From NCBI RefSeq assembly GCF_025200715.1, contig NZ_CP104143.1, positions 806,001 through 870,000 on the forward strand: a stretch of 64,000 bases of DNA, given 5' to 3'. Below the pieces are notes generated by a model, which saw nothing but the letters and a program-made list of their open reading frames with translations, did no database searches and was not told where the DNA came from. Within the stretch, counting starts at the first letter, position 1, and every line of letters begins with the position of its first letter. Source of the stretch: Rhizobium sullae (GTDB lineage: Bacteria > Pseudomonadota > Alphaproteobacteria > Rhizobiales > Rhizobiaceae). Position numbers and translations under genes: made by a program. Of this stretch, positions 51,877 to 60,553 are shown piece after piece.

Positions 51877-52521
51877 CTAAATCTCGTCCATGAACGCCGC
51901 GAGGAAATCCCGAAGACGTTTGTCGCGTTCGGCTGCAAGGGCGCGTCCTGCCGCCGTCTGAAATCCGTCGGCAAGTTTGAACAGCTTTGTCTGGAAATGG
52001 TCAATGGCGTAGCGCCGGTCGTCGAGCGGGCGGTGTTCGGCAGCCGGGTCGAACGGATCATAAAGGCCGGAAGCCATGCGCCCGCCGATATAAAAACAGC
52101 GCGCCGCGCCCACCATGCCGATTGCGTCGAGGCGGTCGGAATCCTGCAATATCCGCGCTTCGAGGGTTTCCGGCGTGATGTTGGCGGAAAAGCTGTGTGT
52201 GGTGATCGCATGTGCAACGGCCGCAATTTCCTCTGCCGTCCAGCCCAGTTCCTTCAGGATGCCGGACGCCTTTTGTGCCGCGAGCGCCGAAGCTTTGGAG
52301 CGCAGCGGCGAACTTTTTTCGACCGCGACGCAGTCATGGAGCAGCACGGCGGCGGACAGGATTCGACCGTTTCCGCCCTCTGTCGCGTGTATGCGCATCG
52401 CATTGCGGAAGACGCGCAGGATATGGGCAAGATCATGAGACCCATCATCGCCCTCCGTGGCATAGGGAATGAGTTCGGCCGCGAGGCTTTCGAAGGGAGA
52501 GAAGGCCTTGGCCTCGAACAT
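51877..52521 (-). CDS. HD domain metal-dependent phosphohydrolase
   Basis: A 214-residue protein. GSHDLAHILRV provides the first metal His-Asp, VLLHDCVAVE the HD doublet and LQDSDRLDAIG the final Asp, the arrangement of YedJ-type hydrolases. The substrate is probably a nucleotide. The ATG at 52521 is preferred to GTG 52530, but the start is not certain. Confidence 0.82.
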   Translation of the reverse strand: MFEAKAFSPFESLAAELIPYATEGDDGSHDLAHILRVFRNAMRIHATEGGNGRILSAAVLLHDCVAVEKSSPLRSKASALAAQKASGILKELGWTAEEIAAVAHAITTHSFSANITPETLEARILQDSDRLDAIGMVGAARCFYIGGRMASGLYDPFDPAAEHRPLDDRRYAIDHFQTKLFKLADGFQTAAGRALAAERDKRLRDFLAAFMDEI

Positions 52522-52592
52522 GCGTGTCACCGGAATTTTGCAAAAACTGGGCTACCGCATAAAGCTTCCGGACACGAGTCGCAATGAAGCAC

Positions 52593-54386
52593 TCAGCTCG
52601 CCTTCGCCATGGATCCGGAGCGTGATGCCGAAAGCAGGCGAGCGACATCAGGTGCCGGCGCCGGCGGGCTGATGTAGTAGCCCTGAATTTCGTCGCATTC
52701 CTCGCTTTCGAGCAGGCTCTTCTGCTCGGCCGTCTCGACGCCCTCGACCGTGACGCGCATGCCGAGCGCATCTCCGAGCAGGATGATCGCGTGCATGATC
52801 GCGTAGGCTTCCTTGTTTTCGGCTATACCGCTGACGAAGGACTTGTCGATCTTGATTTTGTCGAAGGGAAAGCTGCTGAGGTAGCTCAGCGACGAATAGC
52901 CGGTGCCGAAATCGTCCATGGAAATCCTGGTGCCGCGCTCTTTCAGGGCATGGAGGATCGGCAGCGTATCGCCGAGGTTTTCCATCAGCACGCTTTCGGT
53001 AATCTCCAGTTCCAGCCGCGCCGGCGATATCGCCGCCTCCGCGACTGCCTCATCGACATCGGCCAGCAGATCGCTGCTGGTGAACTGGATCGCCGAGACG
53101 TTGACGGCGATCTTGATGTCTTCCGGCCAGCACGCTGCTTCGCTGCACGCTTTTTTCAGGACCCAGCGCCCGATATCGACGACAAGGCCGACCTCTTCGG
53201 CGAGCGGAATGAACTCCATCGGCGCCACGCGTCCGCGCGTCGGATGGTTCCAGCGCACGAGCGCTTCGAAGCCGCAGATGCGCTGCTGGCGCAGATCGTA
53301 GAGCGGCTGGTAGTGCAACTCGAATTCGTCGTTCTGCAGCGCTAGGCGAAGGTCGGCTTCGAGCGCGTGACGGGCCTGGATGCGGGAGGCCATCTCGCTC
53401 GTGAAGAAGCGCTCGTGTTTGCGCCCGTCCGCCTTGGCCTGCGAGAGCGCGACGCCGGCATTGCGGAGCAGCACGTCCGTCTCGGCGCCGTCCTCGGGAG
53501 CGACTGCGATTCCCATCGAGACGCTGAGTTCGATCTGCTTGTCGCCGCGAAAGAAGGGCTCGGAAAGTTCGCGGCGGATCTGGTCGGCAAGCGCGGTAAC
53601 ATTCCACGGCTGCTGCCTTCCGCGTTGAAGGATCGCGAATTCGTCGGAGCCGAGGCGGGCCAGCATGTTCTCGCTGCCAGCCGATGCGCGGATGCGTTCG
53701 GCAACTTGGCGGAGGATGGTGTCGCCGGTCGAAACGCCCATCGTATTGTTGATGGATTTAAATCGGTCGAGGTTGAGGTGTACGAGCGCGATCTGCTCGT
53801 CTGGCGCACGCTCGGAAAGGGCAGCATCGACCTGCTCGCGAAAACGGATGCGGTTCGGCAGCCCGGTCAGCGGATCGTGATGGGCAAGATGTGCGATCCG
53901 CTCGGCTGCCTTTCGTTCTTCGGTGATATCGGAATGGATCGCGATATTGCTGCCGTCCGGCAAGACGGTCACAACACTCAAGATAACGCGGCCGTCGTCC
54001 ATCAGCCATTCGCGCCGGCGGATTTTCCCTTGGCCGGGCGGCGCGGTACGCTCATCTTTGGAGCGGAACGCGGATCGTGCCACCTTCCTCTCCTTTCCGT
54101 GGATATTGGTGCTGAGAGCCTGCACAGGAACGCCGGGGACTGCCTGATCGTCGGAGAAACCGAAGATCTGACGGAATCGACCGTTGCAAAGGGTCAGGCG
54201 TTGTGCCGAATCGAAGACGCTGAGACCCAGCGGCAGGTTGTCGAGCACGAGTGCGAAGAGGGCCCGCCCGCGGCCATGGCTTCGATAGGTCTCGATGACA
54301 AGCGCCATCAGGCGCTGCGCATCGACAGAACCGTCATCATTTACGGCTTGGGTGCATTGCTGCCAAAAGAGCGTTTCAGCATCCAT
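52593..54386 (-). CDS. PAS-GGDEF-EAL c-di-GMP signalling protein with GSDEF site
   Basis: A protein of about 597 residues. Residues 45-165 form a PAS-like sensor (LVLDNLPLGLSVFDSAQRL). Residues 185-340 form the GGDEF domain, with the active-site loop RLGSDEF in place of RLGGDEF. Residues 355-590 are the EAL domain: GFEALVRW, NVSAIQF, ITESVL, DDFGTGYSS and KIDKSFV are all intact. Phosphodiesterase activity is therefore expected; cyclase activity is uncertain. ATG 54386 is chosen for the AGGA upstream; 54404 adds six residues. Confidence 0.9.
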   Translation of the reverse strand: MDAETLFWQQCTQAVNDDGSVDAQRLMALVIETYRSHGRGRALFALVLDNLPLGLSVFDSAQRLTLCNGRFRQIFGFSDDQAVPGVPVQALSTNIHGKERKVARSAFRSKDERTAPPGQGKIRRREWLMDDGRVILSVVTVLPDGSNIAIHSDITEERKAAERIAHLAHHDPLTGLPNRIRFREQVDAALSERAPDEQIALVHLNLDRFKSINNTMGVSTGDTILRQVAERIRASAGSENMLARLGSDEFAILQRGRQQPWNVTALADQIRRELSEPFFRGDKQIELSVSMGIAVAPEDGAETDVLLRNAGVALSQAKADGRKHERFFTSEMASRIQARHALEADLRLALQNDEFELHYQPLYDLRQQRICGFEALVRWNHPTRGRVAPMEFIPLAEEVGLVVDIGRWVLKKACSEAACWPEDIKIAVNVSAIQFTSSDLLADVDEAVAEAAISPARLELEITESVLMENLGDTLPILHALKERGTRISMDDFGTGYSSLSYLSSFPFDKIKIDKSFVSGIAENKEAYAIMHAIILLGDALGMRVTVEGVETAEQKSLLESEECDEIQGYYISPPAPAPDVARLLSASRSGSMAKAS

Positions 54387-54821
54387 GAGGGTAATATCCT
54401 GCATGCAGACCGCTGCAACTCATCGCAGGCCCCATCACCTCAAGTCTGGGCAGGAAGCGCTGCGCTTTGCACCGCGCATGCAAAGGCCTTTCTGAAAATC
54501 TTTGAAATAATCAATTTAAACGATGCCGGAAATGACCGGTCCTGCTGCGGCAACCCGTTGCAATCATTATCTGTTAGCCGAATTAACAATCGGTTGCCTG
54601 CAAAACATATAGGAAATCGCATATGTCATGCCATGCCATGCGCACGCGTTGGATGCAAGGCAGCAAATCTCGTATAAAGGGTTTGTCAATCTTGGTTACT
54701 GAGAAGTTAACAGCTTATTGACCCGACTCGCAAATCAGTTTATCCACCGAGTCAGTTTTGATTGTTTCCTATCGTATTGCGTACAGACATCACCGGCAAA
54801 AGGCGGTGTACGGAGGTTTGT
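54387..54821. other. Intergenic region, AT-rich, between GGDEF-EAL and EF-hand genes
   Basis: 435 bases with divergent promoters expected. TTAA-N7-TTGA at 54707-54721 resembles a CtrA-type half site with one mismatch, upstream of the EF-hand gene. No gene can be supported. Confidence 0.35.
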
Positions 54822-55154
54822 ATGACTCAAGTTTCATCTGTTTCAGAAACATCCTATGCCTATTTGGCAACCCTTTCGCGGCTGGACGCGAATGGCGACG
54901 GCGTGTTGAGCCGCGGGGAGCGTGCAGCTGATGAAAAGCCCGGCATTCTCAAGCAGTTCGGCGAAGACGACGCGGAACGCCAGTCGCGCTCCAAGGCTGG
55001 CGACAATGTTCTTGCACTCATGATCGGTCTAGGCGACCGCGACGCCGGGAGCGTTGCTTCGAATTCTCAGGATACGGCAGGTCAGGCCGATGATCATGCC
55101 TTCGAACTCTACCGCAATACATACGGCCAGTACGACCTCGATATTGCGTCCTGA
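54822..55154 (+). CDS. Small single EF-hand protein
   Basis: A 110-residue acidic protein. LSRLDANGDGVLSRGERAAD is one complete canonical EF-hand loop, DxNxDGxLxxxE. No second loop is evident. The rest is polar and Gln/Asp rich, without a signal peptide. GGAGG lies five bases before the ATG. It may sense calcium in the cytosol or be exported by an unrecognised route. A terminator follows. Confidence 0.78.
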   Translation: MTQVSSVSETSYAYLATLSRLDANGDGVLSRGERAADEKPGILKQFGEDDAERQSRSKAGDNVLALMIGLGDRDAGSVASNSQDTAGQADDHAFELYRNTYGQYDLDIAS

Positions 55155-55173
55155 TCCTGACCTGCGGCAATTG

Positions 55174-55203
55174 AAGCCGACCCGCGTGGCCGGCTTTTTG
55201 TTT
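55174..55203 (+). terminator. Terminator of the EF-hand gene
   Basis: AAGCCG (55174-55179) pairs with CGGCTT (55191-55196) and is followed by a T tract, in the 125-base gap before sodC. Confidence 0.7.
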
Positions 55204-55279
55204 GCCTGATCTGCGGCAGGAACACCTTCCTCCATGAGGCGTTGGGAACAATAAGCTCCCAAAAATGGAAGGAATCGCG

Positions 55280-55795
55280 ATGGCAAGGATAGTCACGATT
55301 GCGGTATTCGCAGTTGCCGCATCAGCGTCGATGGCATTTGCGCAGGATAAGCAGACAGCGGTTGCAAATTTTGTCGGCGAAGACGGCAAGGAGAACGGCC
55401 GTGCGATGCTGACGGCTGCGGCAAATGGCGGCTTGTTGATCGAACTCGAAGTCTCTGGACTTCCGGCAAACAGGTGGGTGGGTTTTCACGTCCACGAAGT
55501 CGGCAAATGCGACGCGGCCACCCATCATGAATCGGCTGGCAAGCATTTCAATCCGACGCAGGCCGAGCACGGCATACTGACCGCCAAGGGTCCGCACGCC
55601 GGTGACATGCCGAACCAGTATGTCGGCCAGGATGGCGTCCTGCGCGCGCAGGTCTTTGACGGCATGGTGTCGCTCGATGATAAGAAGGACGGCATTCGCG
55701 GCCGCGCGCTGATGATCCATGCGAATTCGGACGATTATCGCAGCCAGCCGGCGGGCGATGCGGGCGCAAGGCTCGCTTGCGGTGTTGTCGAATGA
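55280..55795 (+). CDS. sodC: Periplasmic Cu-Zn superoxide dismutase
   Basis: A 171-residue protein. MARIVTIAVFAVAASASMAFA is a signal peptide. Metal ligands are visible: FHVHEVGKC (two Cu His), THHESAGKHFNP (bridging His), LMIHANSDDY (final His and the DD of the Zn site region). The conserved disulfide is GKC with LACGV. It removes superoxide in the periplasm. GGAAGGA lies before ATG 55280. A terminator follows. Confidence 0.93.
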   Translation: MARIVTIAVFAVAASASMAFAQDKQTAVANFVGEDGKENGRAMLTAAANGGLLIELEVSGLPANRWVGFHVHEVGKCDAATHHESAGKHFNPTQAEHGILTAKGPHAGDMPNQYVGQDGVLRAQVFDGMVSLDDKKDGIRGRALMIHANSDDYRSQPAGDAGARLACGVVE

Positions 55796-55801
55796 CAGTG
55801 A

Positions 55802-55823
55802 GGGCGGCTGAGACCGCCTTTTT
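55802..55823 (+). terminator. Terminator of sodC
   Basis: GGCGG-CTGAGA-CCGCC followed by TTTTT, seven bases after the stop codon. The convergent gene ends at the same place. Confidence 0.85.
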
Positions 55824-56398
55824 CAACTGTAGTAGAAACGCTCGGCGTACCAGTCCGTCGAAGCCATAGGCTTTTCCTGCGCAACCCAGCGGGCGATATC
55901 GCTCTCCTCCAGCAAATCGGCCGTTATCTGGTCCTCGAGGCCGACGAAGATCAGATTGGTATTTTCCCGAAGACGCGGATTCTCCGCACGGCCCATCCGG
56001 CTGTCGTTGGCACTGTGAAGCAGGTCCATCCGCACATAAAAGAACTCCGGCTGGTAGCTCATCTCGCTTGCCTCATTGAAGGCATGCGCAACATCGATGA
56101 CAGACTTCGCCGGACCGCCATACGCCGTAATCGCCTCGTTAAGCCCGAAAGTTGCTCCGTAGAGACCGGCGGAGCGGACGGGAATGATGGTGATTTCGCC
56201 GTTCGTCAGATCGATCTGCTGGCCGGAAAAGCGGGCCGTTTGGCCGTCGGACGCGCCGCGGAAGAAATAGGAAAAGCGGCCGCGCGTCAGATAGATCGCC
56301 TGCCAGCGGAAACGGGCATAGTCCTCCGACCGCCCGGTAAGACCCTTCAGGGTTTCCAGGCACTGCAGAAACGTATCGCGGTAGTTCGGCAGCGGCAT
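55823..56398 (-). CDS. Conserved hypothetical protein, unrecognised
   Basis: A 191-residue, cytosolic-looking protein without signal peptide or helices. MPLPNYRDTFLQCLETL, QAIYLTRGRFSYFFRGAS and KPMASTDWYAERFYYS are its most striking stretches; aromatic residues are frequent. I cannot assign a family. The gene is isolated between sodC (convergent) and mscS. GGAGACTGACCG precedes the ATG. Confidence 0.7.
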   Translation of the reverse strand: MPLPNYRDTFLQCLETLKGLTGRSEDYARFRWQAIYLTRGRFSYFFRGASDGQTARFSGQQIDLTNGEITIIPVRSAGLYGATFGLNEAITAYGGPAKSVIDVAHAFNEASEMSYQPEFFYVRMDLLHSANDSRMGRAENPRLRENTNLIFVGLEDQITADLLEESDIARWVAQEKPMASTDWYAERFYYS

Positions 56399-56458
56399 CG
56401 GTCAGTCTCCTTGGGAAGTTAACCGATGGCGAGTCAAAACGTTCCGTGCGCCAGTGGC

Positions 56459-57355
56459 CTACCGGCTTTTCCGTTCTCGCATTTTTGGCTCGTCTGCTGT
56501 CATTTCGGCATCGGCGGCGGCCGGTCCGGGCTGCGCTGCAGCGCCGGATGGAGGAATGAGATGCCCGGCCTCATCGATCGCAAGCTTGGCGCGCTTGATC
56601 ATGTCGCGGCTCACGCCCCACCAGTCTCCGGTCTTGGCCCAATAGCGCAGGGTGAGACCAATCGTGGCGCCGCTCATGCTGTCGATGAAGACGGCCGGTG
56701 CTGGCGTTTTCAGCACGCGCGGATCGGCTTTGGCAAAGCCGAGCAATCGCTCCATGGCCACATCGGCATCGTCTTCGTAGGCAAGGCTTATCTTCAACTC
56801 GTTCTGGCGCGTCGGTTCCCGGCTGTAATTGGTGATCGGCGTGTTCCAGAGGATCGAATTGGGCGCGAGGCGATAGAGCCCGTCACCCGTCTTGAACTCC
56901 GTGGCGAAGAGACCGATCTCGCGCACCGTGCCCGAGACGCTGCTCGTCTCGATATACTCGCCGACCCGGAAGGGGCGCAGGATGAGCAGCATGATGCCCG
57001 CCGCGATATTCTGCAGCGTGCCCTGCAGCGCCAGTCCGATCGCCAGGCCCGCAGCACCAAGAGCGGCGATGATCGACGCAGTCTGAACGCCGAACTGGGC
57101 AAGAACCGTGACAAAAACGAGGATCAGCAATGCATAGCGCAACACATTTGTGAAGAAACGCACCAACGTTTCGTCGATGCCGCGCACCCGCGACATGCCT
57201 TCATAGGCCCAACGGCTCACGAAACGCGCCATGAGCCAGCCGCCGATCAGAAGGATGATCGCCCCGAGGATCGAGAATGAGTATTGCACGGCTAGCGCGC
57301 TTGCTTCGTTGAGTGCCGTTCTGGTTGCCGCGATGACGTCGGTTGCCTGCTCCAT
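56459..57355 (-). CDS. Small-conductance mechanosensitive channel, MscS family
   Basis: A 298-residue protein with three N-terminal helices. LRYALLILVFVTVLAQFG and the pore helix IIAALGAAGLAIGLALQGTL (Gly/Ala packing, QGTLxN) are characteristic, followed by the beta domain RPFRVGEYIE and a cytosolic cage. It releases solutes on hypo-osmotic shock. The frame is open much further upstream, but that stretch reads as an antisense shadow of the phosphatase gene; ATG 57355 gives the normal N-terminus. Confidence 0.9.
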   Translation of the reverse strand: MEQATDVIAATRTALNEASALAVQYSFSILGAIILLIGGWLMARFVSRWAYEGMSRVRGIDETLVRFFTNVLRYALLILVFVTVLAQFGVQTASIIAALGAAGLAIGLALQGTLQNIAAGIMLLILRPFRVGEYIETSSVSGTVREIGLFATEFKTGDGLYRLAPNSILWNTPITNYSREPTRQNELKISLAYEDDADVAMERLLGFAKADPRVLKTPAPAVFIDSMSGATIGLTLRYWAKTGDWWGVSRDMIKRAKLAIDEAGHLIPPSGAAAQPGPAAADAEMTADEPKMRERKSR

Positions 57356-57387
57356 GCCAAGGCTAGATGGGGCAGGCGGCAGAAGCG

Positions 57388-57918
57388 TCAACCGCCGAAT
57401 TCCGCGGCGACCGGCAGCACGAAAGGCGCATTGCCGTCGGTATCCGCGCCACGTCCGATGGCCCGGACGGCCTCCACCAGACGGCCCTTTCTCTGAAGAA
57501 GCACATCGCCGATCTCGACGATGCGCGCATTGGGCGTCGCATAGGGCGAGGCGCTGCGCAGGCGCTTTGCCAGCGCAATCTCGTCCTGGTCCGGCGCAAG
57601 CGAAAGAGCCGCGATCAGGGCGGCTGCGGGGGAGCGCGAAACCCCCATCCAGCAATGGATGAGCAAAGGCGAGCGTTGATCCCAGGCGGCGGCGAAGTCG
57701 ATCAGCTGGCGCACATGCGCCTCCTCGGGCGCAACCAAGTTTCCCGTTCCCTTGAAGGCGATGTCGTTCATGTGCAGCAGCAGATGACGGTCGGCAGCAA
57801 TCACGCCCGGACGGTGAAAGGCCTGTTCCTTCGCCATCAGGCTGATCATCTCCCGCGCCCCGTAGCGCACCGCCATTTCGGCGATCCGCGAAAGCGGTGA
57901 AACGACGATCCTTGTCAT
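57388..57918 (-). CDS. Dual-specificity-like protein tyrosine phosphatase
   Basis: A 176-residue protein with the P-loop HCWMGVSRSPAA, matching HCxxGxSRS of dual-specificity and atypical Tyr phosphatases. The aspartate general acid is probably in HMNDIAF. It overlaps the upstream HD-hydrolase gene by four bases. No substrate or partner kinase is evident. Confidence 0.85.
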   Translation of the reverse strand: MTRIVVSPLSRIAEMAVRYGAREMISLMAKEQAFHRPGVIAADRHLLLHMNDIAFKGTGNLVAPEEAHVRQLIDFAAAWDQRSPLLIHCWMGVSRSPAAALIAALSLAPDQDEIALAKRLRSASPYATPNARIVEIGDVLLQRKGRLVEAVRAIGRGADTDGNAPFVLPVAAEFGG

Positions 57919-58520
57919 GGTTTCGCGCGCCTACGCATCGTTTCGATCGCTTCGAAGCGTTCACAGAACAGCCGCTGCGCCTCCAGCGCCGGAAGCGGCT
58001 CGATCAACAGCATGTCCTTGCTGACGCCACGCGGCTGGCCGAAGAATTTCTGCGCTTCGACCGGCGTGAAACCGGCAAGGCAGGTCGCCTCGAAATAGGC
58101 AGCGATCGTATCGGCCTTCTTGATCTTGTCCTTGAGTTCCCGCGAAGGATGCGGCGGCAGGCCAAAGCGCAGGTGAATCGCCGCCTCGAGCCGCCTCTCC
58201 ACGACCTTGTAGCCGCCGCCCACCACCGCCTTGAAAGGCGAGATCATATCGCCGATCACATATTCCGGGGCATCGTGCAGCAGGGCCATCATGCAGTCGT
58301 CCGGCGTCGCATCGTTGAACCGCCGGAAGATGTCCTCGACGACGAGGCAGTGCTGGGCGACGGAAAAGGCGTGGTTCCCGGAGGTCTGGCCGTTCCAGCG
58401 CGCGACACGTGCCAGACCATGGGCGATATCACTGAGTTCGACATCAAGCGGCGAGGGATCCAGCAGATCGAGGCGCCGGCCGGAAAGCATGCGTTGCCAT
58501 GCACGCGGCTCCTTGCTCAC
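57915..58520 (-). CDS. HD-family 5'-nucleotidase-like hydrolase (YfbR type)
   Basis: A 201-residue protein. RVARWNGQTSGNHAFSVAQH contains the first His, ALLHDAPEYVIGDM the HD doublet and next acidic residue. This is the pattern of YfbR deoxynucleoside 5'-monophosphatases. It overlaps ygfZ upstream and the phosphatase downstream by four bases each, so all three are translated from one message. Confidence 0.83.
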   Translation of the reverse strand: MSKEPRAWQRMLSGRRLDLLDPSPLDVELSDIAHGLARVARWNGQTSGNHAFSVAQHCLVVEDIFRRFNDATPDDCMMALLHDAPEYVIGDMISPFKAVVGGGYKVVERRLEAAIHLRFGLPPHPSRELKDKIKKADTIAAYFEATCLAGFTPVEAQKFFGQPRGVSKDMLLIEPLPALEAQRLFCERFEAIETMRRRAKP

Positions 58521-59356
58521 GCGCTCGCCTCGTCGGTGCTGGCAGGGAAGGTGAGGCCGGACCAGGGCGGCAGCGTCAGCGAAACTGTCGTCTCTCCCGC
58601 CAAGAGCGGAGTGCCATTTGCGATCGCTTCGCCAACGCGATCGATGCGGACGATCGCAAGTCCATTTCTGCCGGCGACCGTGCCCAAAGTGCCGACCGGC
58701 TTTCCGGTCGCGGTGATTTCGGTCCCTGTTGCCGGAAGATCAGCATCCGCGCTGACCGATACGACACGCCGCCGCGCGGTGCCGCGATGCTGCATGCGGG
58801 AAACCACTTCCTGACCGACATAGCATCCCTTCCTGAAGGAAAGCCCGCCGTTCAGATCCAGCAGCACGTCATGCGGAAACGCGTCCTGCAGGGCGAAATC
58901 CGCACCGGAAATCGCAACGCCGTGCGCAGCGCGCAACGCATCGTAAAGTGCGGCATCCGCCGCGCCGTGATTGCCGCCGCGGCGCAGAAGCACCACCCCG
59001 GCCTTGGCAAAGCGGCTGTCGGCCACGCCTTCGGCGGTGTCGTCGTCCCAAGAAACGGTAACGCCAGGCTCTTCGACTACCTCAAGTGTCACAGCGGCAC
59101 GCAGCTTGTACATGGTAAGCCGCTTCACGAGCGCTTCCCGCTGCCCCGCGTCCGTCTCGATGACGAAATCGGTGCCGTCGCGCCAGATCATGAAGTCGAA
59201 CAGGATCTTTCCCTGCGGCGTCAGCAGTGCACCCGGCCGCGCTTCGCTCGCGGAAAGCGAGATGATGTCGGTCGTAATGAGATTGTGCAGGAAGGATTCG
59301 GCGTCGGCGCCGCAGACGCGGATAAGCGCGCGATCGTTCAGAAAGACGGCTGGCAT
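58517..59356 (-). CDS. ygfZ: Folate-binding protein YgfZ
   Basis: A 279-residue protein of the GcvT-like family. RKGCYVGQEVVSRMQHRG is the diagnostic KGCYxGQE motif with its redox Cys. The N-terminal part resembles GcvT (FLNDRALIRVCGADAESFL). It assists iron-sulfur cluster enzymes such as MiaB with tetrahydrofolate. It overlaps the HD gene by four bases. Confidence 0.9.
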   Translation of the reverse strand: MPAVFLNDRALIRVCGADAESFLHNLITTDIISLSASEARPGALLTPQGKILFDFMIWRDGTDFVIETDAGQREALVKRLTMYKLRAAVTLEVVEEPGVTVSWDDDTAEGVADSRFAKAGVVLLRRGGNHGAADAALYDALRAAHGVAISGADFALQDAFPHDVLLDLNGGLSFRKGCYVGQEVVSRMQHRGTARRRVVSVSADADLPATGTEITATGKPVGTLGTVAGRNGLAIVRIDRVGEAIANGTPLLAGETTVSLTLPPWSGLTFPASTDEASA

Positions 59357-59434
59357 GGCGAAACCTGTGCGTTCGTTATCGCTCAGAAGTAGGTCTTCCG
59401 TGCACCTGCTGCAAGCGGGATTGAAAGGTTGAAG

Positions 59435-60184
59435 TCAGTCGCCGGCGGTGAAGAACTTCCATTTGCCAGCAGGCGTGATGCCGAGACGATAGAAGTTGTA
59501 GCCTCCGAATTCCTGCATGTCGGAAAGATCGCCCGCGGTAACGATGCGCAGCAGTTCCACCCGCTCCGGCGGCGTCAGCGTCTTGAGGTCCTTCTCGGCG
59601 AAATAAGGCCAGACATACATCTCGTCCGGCGTGCCTGCGCCGACATGCACGAGGCCGGTCGAGATCACGTCGAGCATGATAGCAAGGATCTCGTCGCCGT
59701 CTGGATCGCCCGAAAGGTCTTTCAGCGTGCCGATCGGGTCGTCTGTCGGCTCGCCCACTGTCACCTGCGTCTGCTCGGCACCAGTGCCGAAGAGCGGTCG
59801 CAGGCGTTCCAGATCGCCGGACGCGGCGGCTTCCACGATCTGCTCGCGCATGCGGCGCACGGGTTCCGGCACCTTGCTGATGTCGTAGATCACGTCGACC
59901 GGCTTCGAATCGTCGTTGGCGCCGGGTGTCGTGTCCGCGCTTTGGCTGCTGTCCTTGTTGACGAGGGGATCCGGCATCGGCACGCCGGGGGACGTGGAAG
60001 GCGGTGTCTGGGACTGCTCGGGGTTTTCCTGATCGGCCGCCTGTGGATCGGCTTGGCCCGGAATCTTCTGCAGTTCAGAAAGAGCATTTGCCGAAGGAGC
60101 CGCCAGAATGCCGGCGCTGAAACAAACAGCGAGGAGGAGCGGCGCGATCGAAGGCCGCGATACGGTGTCCTTACCGGTACGCAT
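59435..60184 (-). CDS. Conserved exported hypothetical protein
   Basis: A 249-residue protein with a signal peptide (basic MRTGKDTVSRPS, hydrophobic LLLAVCFSAGILAAP, cut near SANA), a Pro/Ser/Gln-rich linker at residues 40-85, and a conserved C-terminal domain with PEPVRRMREQIVEAAASGD, YVWPYFAEKDL and GGYNFYRLGITP. The pattern is known to me from rhizobial genomes but without function. It is likely periplasmic. No cysteine for a lipobox is visible at the processing site. Confidence 0.75.
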   Translation of the reverse strand: MRTGKDTVSRPSIAPLLLAVCFSAGILAAPSANALSELQKIPGQADPQAADQENPEQSQTPPSTSPGVPMPDPLVNKDSSQSADTTPGANDDSKPVDVIYDISKVPEPVRRMREQIVEAAASGDLERLRPLFGTGAEQTQVTVGEPTDDPIGTLKDLSGDPDGDEILAIMLDVISTGLVHVGAGTPDEMYVWPYFAEKDLKTLTPPERVELLRIVTAGDLSDMQEFGGYNFYRLGITPAGKWKFFTAGD

Positions 60185-60195
60185 GGGACTCTCTA

Positions 60196-60456
60196 TTATT
60201 GCAGGGTGCGGTTCGGAGAAAATTCGCCACCCAACATACGTTCACGCAACGAATCAAGCAGTGCCTCTGCGCCCTTTTCGCCATGACGGCGGATCGTTTC
60301 GCGCAACGCTTGAACGATTGCCGTATCGGCAATGATCTCTGGCTCGATACCATCAGCCATACCGTCGGCCCAGGCTTCGTTGTGGTACTCCAGAGCCGCC
60401 TGCATCTTTTCGTGGACGATCATATCGTCGATGTCATTGAGGCTTGGTTCCATCAT
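60196..60456 (-). CDS. Small conserved hypothetical protein
   Basis: An 86-residue acidic protein beginning MMEPSLNDIDDMIVHEKM with a central EIIADTAIVQALRETIRRHG helix and a basic end. GAGGAAGAA lies immediately before ATG 60456. No family is recognised. It is followed after 11 bases by the exported hypothetical gene. Confidence 0.6.
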   Translation of the reverse strand: MMEPSLNDIDDMIVHEKMQAALEYHNEAWADGMADGIEPEIIADTAIVQALRETIRRHGEKGAEALLDSLRERMLGGEFSPNRTLQ

Positions 60457-60553
60457 TTCTTCCTCAAATTGCATGCCTTACTGCCTGGTTAACAAGTCTA
60501 TCAGCCTTTTCCCAAAACGACACGCGCGCGAGTGAAAACAGGTTAATTAAACG

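Noticed and set aside
53367..54677. 436-codon plus-strand ORF
   Set aside because: Antisense of the GGDEF-EAL gene, with no protein-family motifs and no ribosome site.
57356..57964. N-terminal extension of the mscS frame
   Set aside because: This open stretch is an off-frame reading of the phosphatase gene; the channel family starts at 57355.
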